A DNA stretch of 64,000 nucleotides from Pseudoxanthomonas sp. X-1 (GCF_020042665.1 NZ_CP083376.1:2392001-2456000); one strand, 5' to 3'. Positions 29,090 to 42,329 are shown, counted from the stretch's first letter. The notes: generated by a model not told the origin, from the letters alone. Numbers and translations are program-made.

Positions 29090-31453
29090 TCAGCGCGGCG
29101 GCGGTGCCAGGACGCTGCGGTCGCCGTTGTGCTCGGGCGCGCTGACCACGCCGGCCGCTTCCATCGCCTCGACCAGGCGCGCGGCGCGGTTGTAGCCGAT
29201 CTTCAGGCGGCGCTGCACGCCGGAAATCGAAGCGCGGCGCGTCTCGGTGACGATCTGCACGGCCTGGTCGTAGAGCGGATCGGCTTCCGGGTCGTCGCTG
29301 CCGGCCGATTCGGGCAGGCCGGTCGCGCCGACCACCACGCCATCGCCCATGGTCTGCACCTCTTCCAGCACGCCTTCGATGTAGTCCACCGGGCCACTGG
29401 CCTTGAGGTGCTCGACCACGCGGTGCACCTCCTCGTCGGAGACGAAGGCGCCGTGCACGCGGTCCGGCATGGCGGTACCCGGCGGCAGGTAGAGCATGTC
29501 GCCATGGCCCAGCAGGGTCTCGGCGCCGGACTGGTCCAGGATGGTGCGCGAGTCGATCTTGGAACTGACCTGGAAGGCGATGCGGGTCGGGATGTTGGCC
29601 TTGATCAGGCCGGTGATCACGTCCACCGAAGGGCGCTGGGTGGCCAGGATCAGGTGGATGCCGGCCGCGCGCGCCTTCTGCGCCAGGCGGGCGATGAGTT
29701 CTTCGACCTTCTTGCCGACGATCATCATCATGTCGGCGAACTCGTCGATGAAGATCACGATGAACGGCAGCGTGTCCAGCTGCCGCGGCATCTCGTCCAG
29801 GTCCGGATTGGGCTTGAACAGCGGATCCATGAGCGGCTGGCCGGCGTCCTGGGCGTCCTTGACCTTCTTGTTGAAGCCGGCCAGGTTGCGCACGCCCACC
29901 GCGCTCATCAGCTTGTAGCGGCGCTCCATCTCGGCCACGCACCAGCGCAGGCCGTTGGCGGCCTCCTTCATGTCGGTGACCACCGGCGCCAGCAGGTGCG
30001 GGATGCCCTCGTAGACGCTCAGCTCCAGCATCTTCGGGTCGATCATCAGCATGCGCAGTTCTTTCGGGCTGGCCTTGTAGAGCAGGCTCAGCACCATGGC
30101 GTTGACCGCCACCGACTTGCCCGAGCCGGTGGTACCGGCCACCAGCAGGTGCGGCATGCGCGCCAGGTCGGCCACCGTCGGCTGGCCGGCGATGCCCTTG
30201 CCCAGCGCCAGGGTCAGCGGGCTGGCCGACTTGTCGTATTCCTTGGAGCGCAGCAGCTCGGAGAGATAGATCATCTCGCGGCTGGTGTTGGGGATCTCCA
30301 GGCCGATCACCGACTTGCCCGGGATCACGTCGACCACGCGCACCGCCTTGACCGACAGGCCGCGGGCGATGTCCTTGTCCAGCGAGGAGATCTGGCTGAC
30401 CTTCACCCCCGGCGCCGGCTCCAGCTCGAAGCGGGTGATCACCGGGCCCGGATAGGCGCCGACCACCTGCACGTCGATGCGGAAGTCCTTGAGCTTGAAC
30501 TCGATCTGCCGCGAGAGCACTTCCAGCGTCTCTTCCGAATAGCCCTTGGCCTGCGGCTTGGGATCGTCCAGCAGGGCCAGCGGCGGCAGGCCGTCGGCCG
30601 TGCCGCCGGTGCCGTGGAACAGCGGGATCTGGGTCTCGCGCTTGGCACGCTCGCTCTTTTCCACCACCGGCGCGGCCGGCGGCTCGATCTTCACCGGCTC
30701 GCGCTTGGCGCGCACCTCGGCGTCGGCCTTGCGCACTTCCTGGCGCTGCTCGCGCAGGGTGCGGGTCTGCTGCCAGTCCTCGGCCTGCTTGCTACCCCGG
30801 CGCAGCAGGTCCGGCAGCGCCGACACGCCCTGCCCGATCCGCTCCATCACCGCGAACCACGACAGCCCGGTCGCCAGGGTCACCGACACCAGGAACAGCA
30901 CCAGCAGGAACAGGTTGCCGCCCAGCGCGCCGAACAGCATCTCCAGCGAGCGCCCGACCAGGCGCCCGAGGATGCCGCCGGGCCCGTTGGCGATGTCCAC
31001 CGCCGAAACGTGGCGCACGTAGAGCAGCCCCGAGGCGGAGATCAGGAATCCGACCATGCCCACCAGGCGCAGCGCCGGGCCCAGGTCCGACTCGCCGTCG
31101 CCGTCCTTGTCCATGCCGAACAGCGCGATCCAGGCGATCGCGCCCAGGATGATCGGCAACAGGAAGGCCACATAGCCGAAGAAGCCCAGCAGCAGGTCGG
31201 CCACGGTCGCGCCCACCCGGCCGCCGACGTTGTGGATCTGCCCGGTCACGCTGACCGACTGGGTCCAGCTGGGGTCGCTGGGCGAATAGGTGAACAGGCA
31301 GGCCAGCAGGTACAGCAGCACCGGCGCGATCACGATCAGCGCCAGGTCGCGCCACAGGCGCTGACGACGGGGATTGGGCGGCGTGGACGGCTTGGTGCGG
31401 CGCGCGGCGGGGGCGCCTTTGGATTTGCCGCGTTCCGGGAGCGCTTTTGCCAC
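29090..31453 (-). CDS. ftsK: DNA translocase FtsK
   Basis: A 787-residue septal translocase for chromosome dimer resolution. The basic N-terminus is followed by four membrane segments (about residues 35-200, e.g. [17 protein letters not shown]). A short linker follows; this is the compact FtsK/SpoIIIE form, not the very long E. coli linker. The motor has [20 protein letters not shown] (Walker A), [13 protein letters not shown] (Walker B) and [17 protein letters not shown]. The C-terminal gamma winged helix, reading KOPS, contains [18 protein letters not shown]. It is divergent from trxB. Confidence 0.96.
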   Translation of the reverse strand: MAKALPERGKSKGAPAARRTKPSTPPNPRRQRLWRDLALIVIAPVLLYLLACLFTYSPSDPSWTQSVSVTGQIHNVGGRVGATVADLLLGFFGYVAFLLPIILGAIAWIALFGMDKDGDGESDLGPALRLVGMVGFLISASGLLYVRHVSAVDIANGPGGILGRLVGRSLEMLFGALGGNLFLLVLFLVSVTLATGLSWFAVMERIGQGVSALPDLLRRGSKQAEDWQQTRTLREQRQEVRKADAEVRAKREPVKIEPPAAPVVEKSERAKRETQIPLFHGTGGTADGLPPLALLDDPKPQAKGYSEETLEVLSRQIEFKLKDFRIDVQVVGAYPGPVITRFELEPAPGVKVSQISSLDKDIARGLSVKAVRVVDVIPGKSVIGLEIPNTSREMIYLSELLRSKEYDKSASPLTLALGKGIAGQPTVADLARMPHLLVAGTTGSGKSVAVNAMVLSLLYKASPKELRMLMIDPKMLELSVYEGIPHLLAPVVTDMKEAANGLRWCVAEMERRYKLMSAVGVRNLAGFNKKVKDAQDAGQPLMDPLFKPNPDLDEMPRQLDTLPFIVIFIDEFADMMMIVGKKVEELIARLAQKARAAGIHLILATQRPSVDVITGLIKANIPTRIAFQVSSKIDSRTILDQSGAETLLGHGDMLYLPPGTAMPDRVHGAFVSDEEVHRVVEHLKASGPVDYIEGVLEEVQTMGDGVVVGATGLPESAGSDDPEADPLYDQAVQIVTETRRASISGVQRRLKIGYNRAARLVEAMEAAGVVSAPEHNGDRSVLAPPPR

Positions 31454-32662
<1,209 letters not shown>

Positions 32663-32691
32663 CCCCGACCCAGGCGGTGGTCTCGCTGGGA

Positions 32692-33591
32692 ATGGACGCC
32701 CATGGCCTGCTGAGGGCCTGGGTGCTCGACGGCGGTTGGCTGGCCCTGCCGATCGCCGCCGTTCTGCTGTGGGGCCTGTGGCGGGCGCGCCGGCGTGGCC
32801 CGCGCGTGATGTTGGCCACCCTGCTCGCCGGCGATCTGCTGTTCGCCTGGGCACGCTTCGCCGAGCCGAATCTGCTGCGGACACGCCACACCGTGTTGGC
32901 GGGCACCGGCGCCAGCGCCCGCATCGCGCTGATCGGCGACCCGCATGTCGGCCTGTTCAAGGGCGCCGATTTTCTGAAGCGCGTGGTCGAGCGCACCAAC
33001 GCCGAACATCCCGACGCGGTCCTGATCGCCGGCGACCTCACCTACCAGCCGCAGGGCCAGTCGCTCGACGCGCTGCTGGCGCCGTTGGCCAGGCTCGAGG
33101 CCCCGACCTACGCCGTGCTGGGCAACCACGACCAGGGCAGGCCCGGCCGGGACATCGACCGTGCCCTGCGCCAGGCGCTGGCACGCCAGGGCGTGCAGGT
33201 GATCGAAGGCCGCGCGCTGCCGTTCAAGGGCTTCACCCTGGCCGGCCTGGGCGATCGCTGGGCGGGCAAGGACGATGCGCGCTTGCTCGATGCCCTGCCC
33301 GCCGACCGGCCGCTGCTGGTCCTTGCCCACAACCCCGACAGCGCCGACCGGCTGCGCAGCCGCCCGCATCTGCTGGTGCTGGCCGGGCATACGCACGGCG
33401 GGCAGCTGCGGATTCCGTGGCTGTACCGGCGCGTGCTGCCGGTTGAACACGGCTTCGACCAGGGCGAACAGACCTACGACGGCCCGCAAGGCCGCATCCG
33501 CGTGTACACCACCGGCGGCGTAGGCGAGAGCGGGCTGCCCCTGCGGCTGTTCAACCCGCCCACCATCGACCTGCTGGAGCTGAGCCCGTAG
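32692..33591 (+). CDS. Membrane-anchored metallophosphoesterase (YkuE/YaeI type)
   Basis: A 299-residue calcineurin-like phosphoesterase. An N-terminal hydrophobic segment (about residues 14-30, WLALPIAAVLLWGLW) is followed by the metal-site motifs in order: IGDPHVG (DxH), IAGDLTYQ (GDxx), VLGNHDQG (GNHD), VLAHNPDS and AGHTHGGQLRIPW (GHxH). All metal ligands are present. Related proteins include YaeI and YkuE, with phosphodiesterase or UDP-diacylglucosamine-type activities, so the substrate cannot be assigned. An in-frame GTG at 32677 is an alternative start. It is 29 bp after trxB, likely co-transcribed. Confidence 0.88.
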   Translation: MDAHGLLRAWVLDGGWLALPIAAVLLWGLWRARRRGPRVMLATLLAGDLLFAWARFAEPNLLRTRHTVLAGTGASARIALIGDPHVGLFKGADFLKRVVERTNAEHPDAVLIAGDLTYQPQGQSLDALLAPLARLEAPTYAVLGNHDQGRPGRDIDRALRQALARQGVQVIEGRALPFKGFTLAGLGDRWAGKDDARLLDALPADRPLLVLAHNPDSADRLRSRPHLLVLAGHTHGGQLRIPWLYRRVLPVEHGFDQGEQTYDGPQGRIRVYTTGGVGESGLPLRLFNPPTIDLLELSP

Positions 33592-33604
33592 CATCGGGGA
33601 TTCC

Positions 33605-34738
33605 ATGCTGAAGCTTCGTGCGCTGCCCTCGCTGTCGTCGATTCCGCCCGCCACCTGGGACGCGCTGTACGACGGCCGCAATCCCTTCGTGCGCCACGCC
33701 TTCCTGTCCGGCCTGGAGCAGACCGGCTGCCTGCGCAGCGACTGGGGCTGGACCCCGCACCACCTCACGCTGTGGGACGGCGATACCCTGGTCGCCGCCG
33801 CGCCGGGCTATCTGAAGACCAACTCGCACGGCGAGTTCGTGTTCGACCACGCCTGGGCGAACGCCTACGCGCGCTATGGCCAGGACTACTACCCCAAGTG
33901 GCTGTGCGCGGTGCCCTACTCGCCCGTGACCGGACCGCGCCTGCTTGCCCGCGACGCGGCGGCGCGCCAGGCGCTGCTGACGGCCATCTGCGGCTATGTC
34001 GCCCGCAACGACCTGTCCTCGGCGCATGTGAATTTCCATACCGAGGCCGAGGACGCGGCCTTCGACCCGACTTGGCTGGCGCGAACCGACCTCCAGTACC
34101 AGTGGCAGAACGTCGCCGGTTGGCAGGACTTCGACGGCTTCCTGGGCGCGATGGACCACAAGCACCGCAAGAACATCCGCCAGGAACGCGCCAAGGTCGC
34201 CCGGGCGGGCGTGCGCTTCCGCGTGGTCCATGGCGACGAGGCCAGCGAGGACGACCTGGAGGCGATGTACGGCTTCTATCTGCAGACCTTCCACGAGTAC
34301 GGCAACTCGCCGGCGCTGACCCTGGAATTCCTGCAGCACCTGGCGGCGACGATGCCGCGCGCGCTGGTGATCTTCCTGGCCCAGCACGAGGACCGCCCGG
34401 TCGCCGGCGCGCTGTGCCTGCGCGGCGGCGACACGCTGTACGGCCGCTACTGGGGCGCCGATGCGACCCTGGCCGGCCTGCATTTCGAGACCTGCTACTA
34501 CCAGGGCATCGACTACTGCCTGCGCGAGGGCCTGACCCGGTTCGAACCCGGCGCGCAGGGTGTGCACAAGATCGCGCGCGGCTTCCTGCCCACCTTCGTG
34601 CGCAGCCGGCACTGGATCGCCGACCCGGAGTTCCGCGCGGCGCTGGCGCGCTGGTGCCAGGAGGAGGAGGCCTCCGTGCGCGAACACGCCGGCATCCTGG
34701 CCGCGCGCGCGCCGTTCCGCGCCTCGCAGGCGGACTAG
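33605..34738 (+). CDS. COG3146/DUF482 GNAT-like acyltransferase
   Basis: A 377-residue protein of the family called 'peptidogalycan biosynthesis protein', a FemAB-like double GNAT fold. Family blocks are NPFVRHAFLSGLEQTGC, FDHAWANAYARYGQDYYPKW, AVPYSPVTGPRLL, DHKHRKNIRQERAKVARAGV, FHEYGNSPALTLEFLQHLA, YGRYWGADATLAGLHFETCY and FEPGAQGVHKIARGFLPT. No biochemical role is firmly established. It lies 13 bp after the phosphoesterase and 3 bp before aat, so trxB to aat probably forms one operon. Confidence 0.85.
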   Translation: MLKLRALPSLSSIPPATWDALYDGRNPFVRHAFLSGLEQTGCLRSDWGWTPHHLTLWDGDTLVAAAPGYLKTNSHGEFVFDHAWANAYARYGQDYYPKWLCAVPYSPVTGPRLLARDAAARQALLTAICGYVARNDLSSAHVNFHTEAEDAAFDPTWLARTDLQYQWQNVAGWQDFDGFLGAMDHKHRKNIRQERAKVARAGVRFRVVHGDEASEDDLEAMYGFYLQTFHEYGNSPALTLEFLQHLAATMPRALVIFLAQHEDRPVAGALCLRGGDTLYGRYWGADATLAGLHFETCYYQGIDYCLREGLTRFEPGAQGVHKIARGFLPTFVRSRHWIADPEFRAALARWCQEEEASVREHAGILAARAPFRASQAD

Positions 34739-34741
34739 CCG

Positions 34742-35482
34742 GTGACCCGACGCCTGCCGTTCCTGCTCGACACCGATCCGGCTTCGCCGTTCCCCGACCC
34801 GGCCCTGGCCCTGCGCGAACCGGACGGCCTGCTGGCCGTCGGCGGCGATCTGCACCCGGCGCGTCTGCTCAACGCCTATCGCGCCGGGGTCTTCCCCTGG
34901 TACTCGGAAGGCCAGCCGCTGCTGTGGTGGTCGCCCGATCCGCGCACCGTGTTCCGCACCGACGGCGTGCATCTGTCCAGGCGCCTGCGCCGCCAGCTGC
35001 GCGGCAACGGCTGGACGCTGCGCGCCGACACCGCCTTCGCCCAGGTCGTCGCCGCCTGCGCCAGCGCGCCGCGCCCCGGGCAGGACGGCACCTGGATCAC
35101 CGCGCAGATGCAGGCGGCCTACCTGGCCCTGCACCGGCTCGGCCAGGCGCACAGCCTGGAGGTCTGGGACGGCCCACGGCTCGCCGGCGGCATCTACGGC
35201 GTGGCAGTCGGGCGGATGTTCTTCGGCGAGAGCATGTTCAGCGCGGTCTCCGGCGGCTCCAAGGCCGCGCTCGCCGGCCTGGCGCACGTGCTGCGCGGCT
35301 GGGGCTGGCCGCTGATCGACGCCCAGGTCGAGAACGACCACCTGCTGCGCATGGGCGCGACCAGCATGCCGCGCGCCGCCTTCCTGGCCGAGGTCGCGCG
35401 CCAGGCCGCCCTGCCCGATGCCCCGGGCGCGTGGACCGACCGCGTCGGCGCGCTGCAGGTTGCTGATCTGGCAGGCATTTAA
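34742..35482 (+). CDS. aat: Leucyl/phenylalanyl-tRNA-protein transferase
   Basis: A 246-residue enzyme adding Leu/Phe to Lys/Arg N-termini and thereby creating N-degrons. It has a GTG start 3 nt after the preceding stop. Family blocks are [77 protein letters not shown] and [14 protein letters not shown]. The clpS and clpA genes lie less than 4 kb away, so the generator, adaptor and unfoldase of the N-degron pathway are clustered here. The arrangement aat-infA-clpA/clpS is common in Proteobacteria. Confidence 0.95.
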   Translation: MTRRLPFLLDTDPASPFPDPALALREPDGLLAVGGDLHPARLLNAYRAGVFPWYSEGQPLLWWSPDPRTVFRTDGVHLSRRLRRQLRGNGWTLRADTAFAQVVAACASAPRPGQDGTWITAQMQAAYLALHRLGQAHSLEVWDGPRLAGGIYGVAVGRMFFGESMFSAVSGGSKAALAGLAHVLRGWGWPLIDAQVENDHLLRMGATSMPRAAFLAEVARQAALPDAPGAWTDRVGALQVADLAGI

Positions 35483-35490
35483 CGGGAATT

Positions 35491-35519
35491 TTGCGACAGG
35501 CCGCCGCGCGGGGTACAAT
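35491..35519 (+). promoter_or_regulatory. Sigma-70-type promoter of infA
   Basis: ttgcga (35491-35496) and tacaat (35514-35519) are separated by exactly 17 nt, beginning just after the aat stop and 52 nt before the infA start. It fits the consensus well and gives infA its own transcript. Confidence 0.75.
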
Positions 35520-35570
35520 ACCCGGCTTCGCGGGCCAGCACGTCCGCTCCCGCACTCTCAGCAGGCTTCC

Positions 35571-35789
35571 ATGTCGAAAGACGATTCAATCGAATTCGAA
35601 GGCGCCGTCACCGAGACGCTGCCCAACACCATGTTCCGCGTGCGCCTGGAAAACGGCCACGAGATCATCGCCCACATCTCCGGTCGCATGCGCAAGAACT
35701 ACATCCGCATCCTGACCGGCGACAAGGTCAAGGTCGAAATGACGCCCTACGACCTGACCAAGGGCCGCATCACCTACCGCATGAAGTAA
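35571..35789 (+). CDS. infA: Translation initiation factor IF-1
   Basis: A 72-residue S1-like OB-fold protein: [20 protein letters not shown], then [20 protein letters not shown] and [20 protein letters not shown], ending in RITYRMK. Full length and identical in architecture to other IF-1 proteins. It binds the A site of the 30S subunit during initiation. It has its own promoter and a strong terminator. Confidence 0.98.
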   Translation: MSKDDSIEFEGAVTETLPNTMFRVRLENGHEIIAHISGRMRKNYIRILTGDKVKVEMTPYDLTKGRITYRMK

Positions 35790-35811
35790 ACCGCCCCGGC
35801 GGTTTTCACCA

Positions 35812-35839
35812 AAGGCAGCCTCCCGCAGGCTGCCTTTTC
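35812..35839 (+). terminator. Rho-independent terminator of infA
   Basis: Perfect 10-bp stem aaggcagcct / aggctgcctt with a 5-nt loop cccgc, and ttttc at the 3' side, 22 nt after the infA stop. Confidence 0.88.
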
Positions 35840-35925
35840 GTTTGCGCGCGATTCGGTGCCCTTCTTCACGTGGGCTGAAAAAGATCCGTCTCTGGATCGA
35901 GAGCGACCGTTGCAAGTGCGTGTAC

Positions 35926-36061
35926 TGGCTTCGGTGGGACAGCGGGCCGGCGGGCCGTGGCCGCTTATCCCTCGATCAGGGCATCTTGCCCTGACTCGGG
36001 CGCTCGGCGTCCCGCCTCGCTAGGCGCGACCACGGCCCGCCGGCTCGCTGCCTCGCGCGTC
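35926..36061 (-). repeat. Dispersed nested-palindrome repeat, copy 2
   Basis: The reverse complement matches copy 1 (18568-18702) through gcgcctagcgaggc, gccgagcgcccgagtcaggg and the inner hairpin. The outer stem ccggcgggccgtgg (35947-35960) pairs perfectly with ccacggcccgccgg (36030-36043). Relative to copy 1 both strands of the stem changed together (C-G for G-C), keeping the pairing. It lies between the infA terminator and the clpA terminator. Confidence 0.85.
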
Positions 36062-36256
36062 ATGCTCCAACACTTCGTTCAAAGCAGTCCTGTTCTATTC
36101 GCAGCAGAGCCTCGACCCGGGCGGGCGCGCGGAGAGCGGACCAGGAATGGCCCGCGACGGCGAGTCAGCCAGGAGGGCGGACCGAGCCAAGGAGCCGTGC
36201 CAGGCCGGGGCAAGGCCGGTTGGCGGAGTCGCTTCCCGCTTTCGCTCTGCCGCAGG
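36062..36256. other. Remainder of infA-clpA intergenic region
   Basis: The infA-clpA gap totals 522 bp (35790-36311). Apart from two terminators and the repeat, this part holds no supported gene. It contains several cggaccgag/gagtcag-like GC motifs without clear meaning. Confidence 0.5.
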
Positions 36257-36288
36257 ACAAAAAGAAAGCGGCCCGAAGGCCGCTTTCC
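36257..36288 (-). terminator. Rho-independent terminator of clpA
   Basis: Perfect 10-bp stem gaaagcggcc / ggccgctttc with tetraloop cgaa (ttcg on the minus strand), followed on the minus strand by tttttg. It lies 24 nt past the clpA stop. Confidence 0.88.
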
Positions 36289-36311
36289 TGTTCTGGCACG
36301 CCGGACGGCGC

Positions 36312-38597
<2,286 letters not shown>

Positions 38598-38706
38598 GGA
38601 TGGCTCCCAACTGCTGTTGCCAACAATATGCGGCCTGTCGCCGGGATTTCCACAACCCCGTTGGAACTGGGTGTTCAGCCGGCGCTGGGGACCGGTCCGC
38701 CCTGGA

Positions 38707-39027
38707 TCAGGACTGTTCCATGGTGCACAGCAAAGGGTGCTGGCTCATCCGGGAATACTCGTTGACCTGGGCGACCTTGGACTCCGCCACCTCGCGCGTG
38801 TAGACGCCGCACACGCCGCGCCCGCGGGTATGGACGTGCAGCATCACCTGGGTGGCCTTCTCCAGGTCCATGTTGAAGAACTGCTGCAGCACCGTGATGA
38901 CGAAATCCATCGGCGTGTAGTCGTCGTTGAGCAGCAGGACCTGATACAGCGGTGGCGGCGCGACCTCGGGCTTGCCGGTCTCGACCAGGACGCCGTGGTC
39001 ATGCTCGTGTTGGGGGGAACGGGGCAT
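38707..39027 (-). CDS. clpS: ATP-dependent Clp protease adaptor ClpS
   Basis: A 106-residue N-degron adaptor. The flexible N-terminus ([20 protein letters not shown]) is followed by [20 protein letters not shown], with the Asn-Asp-Asp residues that hold the alpha-amino group of the substrate, and by [20 protein letters not shown], with the conserved His. It delivers Leu/Phe/Tyr/Trp N-terminal substrates to ClpA. The ATG at 39027 is used because a frame open to 39147 reads through the divergent promoter region. It is divergent from nudJ. Confidence 0.96.
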   Translation of the reverse strand: MPRSPQHEHDHGVLVETGKPEVAPPPLYQVLLLNDDYTPMDFVITVLQQFFNMDLEKATQVMLHVHTRGRGVCGVYTREVAESKVAQVNEYSRMSQHPLLCTMEQS

Positions 39028-39173
39028 GGGGCAATTATACGGATTGGACGAGGTGCGTCTGCGCACGCACAATTTGCGCACCTTCGCGCGCGTTTCAAGC
39101 CGGACGCCGGCCTGGATTCGTCCGCCACTGTCCCGATATCGGGTCAATCTTCTTTCAAAGGAATCACCTTTCC

Positions 39174-39635
39174 GTGAGTGTCGCCGAAGACCGCATCTGG
39201 CAACCGGATACCACCGTGGCCACCGTGGTGGTGCGCGAGGGCCGCCTGCTGATGGTCGAGGAATACGCCGAGGGCCGGCTGGTGCTCAACCAGCCGGCCG
39301 GCCACCTGGAGCCGGACGAGCACCTGTTCGACGCCGCCGTGCGCGAGACGCTGGAGGAAAGCGCCTGGACGGTACGCCTGAGCCACTTCGTCGGCGCCTA
39401 CCAGTGGACGGCCGAGACCGGCCGCCAGTACCTGCGCATGGCCTTCGCCGGCGAGGCGGTCGCCCACCACGCCGAGCGCGCCCTGGACGAGGGCATCGTG
39501 CGCGCGCTGTGGATGACCCCGGACGAACTGCGTCAGGCCGCCCCGCGCCATCGCAGCCCGCTGGTGTGGCAGGTCGCGGCCGACTACCTGGCCGGCCGTC
39601 GCTTCCCGCTCTCGGCCGTGAGCCGGCTGGCATGA
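39174..39635 (+). CDS. nudJ: Nudix hydrolase NudJ
   Basis: A 153-residue pyrophosphatase. The GTG at 39174 ([20 protein letters not shown]) is the likely start, with aaagga upstream. The Nudix box is [20 protein letters not shown] (G-x5-E-x7-RE-x2-EE), with Ser-Ala in place of the usual final Gly. Position and sequence match phosphatase NudJ (thiamine-pyrophosphate/HMP-PP hydrolase) of the nudJ-mnmA-hflD cluster in E. coli. Its stop overlaps the mnmA start (ATGA). Confidence 0.9.
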   Translation: MSVAEDRIWQPDTTVATVVVREGRLLMVEEYAEGRLVLNQPAGHLEPDEHLFDAAVRETLEESAWTVRLSHFVGAYQWTAETGRQYLRMAFAGEAVAHHAERALDEGIVRALWMTPDELRQAAPRHRSPLVWQVAADYLAGRRFPLSAVSRLA

Positions 39636-40825
39636 GCGCGACCCCGCGCGTGGTGGTGGGCGTGTCCGGCGGCGTGGATTCGTCGGTGGCGGCGCTGCAG
39701 CTGGTCCGGTCCGGCGTGCCGGTGGCGGGCCTGTTCATGCAGAACTGGTCCGATGACGGTGCGGGCCAGACGCAGGACAGCGCGGGCGTCGCCGAAGGCG
39801 CGGCCGCCCTCCCCGGCGGACAGACCTCGACGGCGGGCGGATGCCGCGCCGAAGAGGATCGCCGCGACGCGGTGGCCGTCTGCGGGCGGCTCGGCATTCC
39901 CTTCCATTTCCGCGATTTCTCGAAGGAGTACTGGGACGGGGTGTTCGCCCACTTCCTGGCCGAGTACGCCGCCGGGCGCACGCCCAATCCGGACGTGCTG
40001 TGCAACCGCGAGGTCAAGTTCAAGCATTTCATCGATGCCGCGCGCACGCTGGGCGCCGAGAAGATCGCCACCGGCCACTACGCGCGCGTCGAGCAGCGCG
40101 GCGGCCGCTGGCACCTGCTGCGCGGCGTCGATACCGGCAAGGACCAGAGCTACTTTCTGCACCAGCTCGGGCAGGAGCAGCTGGCAGCCACGCTGTTCCC
40201 GGTCGGCCACCTGCACAAGCCGGACCTGCGCGGCCTGGCCCGCGAGGCCGGGCTGCCGGTGCACGACAAGAAGGACTCCACCGGCATCTGCTTCATCGGC
40301 GAGCGCGATTTCCGCCAGTTCCTGGGCCAGTACCTGCCGGCCAGAACCGGCGAGATGCGCGACCCTGACGGTGCGGTCATCGGCCAGCATCCGGGCGTGT
40401 TCTTCTTTACCCTTGGCCAGCGCGAAGGCCTGAACATCGGCGGCGTGCGCGGCCGCGCGGCCGCGCCGTGGTACGTGGTCGGCAAGGACGTCGCCGAGAA
40501 CGTGCTGTACGTCGACCAGGACAGCGCCAGCCCCTATTTGCAGTCCACGCGGCTGCGCAGCGAGACGATGCACTGGGTGGCCGGAAGCCCGCCCGCGGCA
40601 CGTTTCGACTGCCACGCGCAGACCCGTTACCGCCAGGCCGCGCAGGCCTGCACGGTCTATGTCCTGGAGGATGGAACGCTGGATATCCAATTCGCCCGCC
40701 CGCAGCGGGCCGTCACCCCCGGCCAGTCGGTGGTGCTCTACGACGGCGATGATTGCCTGGGTGGCGCGGTGATCGACCGCACCGACGCGCCGCTGGAACT
40801 GCGCCTGCGGGAGCGCGCCGCATGA
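39632..40825 (+). CDS. mnmA: tRNA-specific 2-thiouridylase MnmA
   Basis: A 397-residue enzyme making 2-thiouridine at the wobble position of Lys/Glu/Gln tRNAs. The PP-loop motif [16 protein letters not shown] is at the N-terminus. The catalytic cysteines are in [14 protein letters not shown] and [30 protein letters not shown] and [15 protein letters not shown] are family blocks. Oddity: about 27 residues rich in Ala/Gly/Gln (residues 44-70, bases 39761-39841) separate NWSDDG from [11 protein letters not shown], where most homologues have only a few residues. It overlaps nudJ and hflD by ATGA, giving tight translational coupling. Confidence 0.95.
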   Translation: MSATPRVVVGVSGGVDSSVAALQLVRSGVPVAGLFMQNWSDDGAGQTQDSAGVAEGAAALPGGQTSTAGGCRAEEDRRDAVAVCGRLGIPFHFRDFSKEYWDGVFAHFLAEYAAGRTPNPDVLCNREVKFKHFIDAARTLGAEKIATGHYARVEQRGGRWHLLRGVDTGKDQSYFLHQLGQEQLAATLFPVGHLHKPDLRGLAREAGLPVHDKKDSTGICFIGERDFRQFLGQYLPARTGEMRDPDGAVIGQHPGVFFFTLGQREGLNIGGVRGRAAAPWYVVGKDVAENVLYVDQDSASPYLQSTRLRSETMHWVAGSPPAARFDCHAQTRYRQAAQACTVYVLEDGTLDIQFARPQRAVTPGQSVVLYDGDDCLGGAVIDRTDAPLELRLRERAA

Positions 40826-41436
40826 GCGCGCCCCTGCCCGAACGCGTGCTGGCCCTGGCCGCCCTGGCCCAGTCGCTGTCCCAGGTGCGCCGCATCGCCG
40901 AGACCGGTCATTCGGACAATGGCGCGACCGGCGTGGTGCTGGACAGCGTGTTCCGCATGGATGCCGAATCCACCGAAGCGGTCTACGAGCGCGTGGCCAA
41001 CCTCGGCCCCGGCCTGCGCCTGGTGCGCGACTACTTCAGTGGCGAGAACAAGGACGAATCGCTGCCGCGCCTGGCGCTGGCGGTGATGCAGGTCGAGCGC
41101 CGCTTCGTGCGCGATCGGGAAACCGTGGCCGCGGTCAGCGGTGGCCTGGAGGAGATCGCCCCGCAGGCCGGCGAACGCGGCAGCACCCATCCGGACGTGC
41201 TGATGGCGCTGGGCACGCTGTACGCCGACACCATCAGCCACCTGCGCCCGCGGGTGATGGTCCAGGGCAACCCGCACTATCTCGCCCAGCCGGGCGTGGT
41301 CTCGGAGATCCGCGCGATCCTGCTCGCCGCGGTCCGCGCCGCCGTGCTCTGGCGCCAGCTGGGCGGCAGCCTGTGGGACTTCGTGTTCGCGCGCAAGGCG
41401 ATGGTCAGCGCCGCGCGGGACTGGCTCAAGGCCTGA
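40822..41436 (+). CDS. hflD: High-frequency lysogenization protein HflD homologue
   Basis: A 204-residue mostly helical protein. It shows [55 protein letters not shown] and [20 protein letters not shown], the HflD family pattern. E. coli HflD is a peripheral membrane protein that affects lambda CII. Its native role is unclear, and it is co-conserved with MnmA. The start codon overlaps the mnmA stop (ATGA). Confidence 0.93.
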   Translation: MSAPLPERVLALAALAQSLSQVRRIAETGHSDNGATGVVLDSVFRMDAESTEAVYERVANLGPGLRLVRDYFSGENKDESLPRLALAVMQVERRFVRDRETVAAVSGGLEEIAPQAGERGSTHPDVLMALGTLYADTISHLRPRVMVQGNPHYLAQPGVVSEIRAILLAAVRAAVLWRQLGGSLWDFVFARKAMVSAARDWLKA

Positions 41437-41472
41437 GTCGCGCCTGCGCGGGGCGCCTGGCGCGCTCTTCGC

Positions 41473-41512
41473 TCAGCGGCGCGCGGTCGCGTTCAGCGGC
41501 GCGCGGTCGCGT
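41473..41512. repeat. Exact 20-bp tandem duplication at a gene 3' end
   Basis: tcagcggcgcgcggtcgcgt occurs twice head to tail (41473-41492 and 41493-41512). The second copy encodes the last six codons and stop of the OmpA-like lipoprotein (NATARR-stop); the first copy duplicates them beyond the stop. Confidence 0.9.
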
Positions 41513-42329
41513 TCGCGCTGATCTCCACGCGCCGGTCCGGCGCCAGGCACGCGACCAGGGCCTTGTGCGCCTTGATCCTGGCGCAGTCGGCGAGCGGCTG
41601 GGTGCTGCCACGGCCTTCGGCACGGATCGCGGAGGCCGCGACCCCGCCCTCGACCAGGACCTGGCGCACCGCCTCGGCCCTGCGCTGGGAGAGCGTCAGG
41701 TTGTGGCGGGCATTGCCGAGACGGTCGGCATAGCCGACCACCAGGATGTCCTGCACCTGGCTCGCCCCGCGCACCTGCTGCAGCAGGCCTTCGATCCGCG
41801 CCCGCCCCTCGGCCGTGACCACGGCGCTGTCGAAGCCGAACAGCGCATCGGCCGACAGCCGCAGCGGCTGCTCGGGCAGCACGGCCGCCGCCTCCTGCCT
41901 GGGCTTGGGCGCGGGGGGATCGAGGATCGCGCTGCAGGTCTGCGGCTTCCAGTACTGCTGCTGGGCGATGCCCTGCTCGTCGAAGACCACCATGAACTGG
42001 CACTGGAACGGTTCCTGGCCGCGCGCGGAGCGGAAGTTGAACAGGTAGTTCCACGTGCGCACGCCCCACATGCCCTCGCCGAAATGCGGCGGGCCGAGCA
42101 GCGCGGAGAGCTGGCGCTTGCTCAGGCCGGGCGCGTACTGGCGTAGGTTGTCGACGTTCACGAAGGTGCCGCCGCGCGGGTAGGCGCGGGCGGGATCCGG
42201 GAACTCAGGCTCGGCCGCGGTCGCCGCACCGCTCTCGCGCGGCGGCGTGCCGGCGCACCCGGCGAGCGCCAGCGCCAGCAGCGCCGACCACGCGATCCAT
42301 CGCTTCGATCCTGCCCTGACCTTGTCCAT
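41493..42329 (-). CDS. Lipoprotein with BamE-like and OmpA-like domains
   Basis: A 278-residue protein. From MDKVRAGSKRW the signal ends in the lipobox LALAGC (Cys at residue 25). Residues about 55-135 resemble SmpA/BamE (LRQYAPGLSKRQLSALLGPP, GVRTWNYLFNF, FMVVFDEQGIAQQQYWKPQ). Residues about 160-278 are an OmpA-type peptidoglycan-binding domain (ADALFGFDSAVVTAEGRARI, VVGYADRLGNARHNLTLSQR, RRVEISANA). It lies 35 bp after the trimeric autotransporter stop on the same strand, so it is probably a dedicated assembly or anchoring lipoprotein for the adhesin. gggggatg precedes the ATG at 42329; in-frame ATGs at 42359 and 42371 are alternatives. Confidence 0.85.
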   Translation of the reverse strand: MDKVRAGSKRWIAWSALLALALAGCAGTPPRESGAATAAEPEFPDPARAYPRGGTFVNVDNLRQYAPGLSKRQLSALLGPPHFGEGMWGVRTWNYLFNFRSARGQEPFQCQFMVVFDEQGIAQQQYWKPQTCSAILDPPAPKPRQEAAAVLPEQPLRLSADALFGFDSAVVTAEGRARIEGLLQQVRGASQVQDILVVGYADRLGNARHNLTLSQRRAEAVRQVLVEGGVAASAIRAEGRGSTQPLADCARIKAHKALVACLAPDRRVEISANATARR

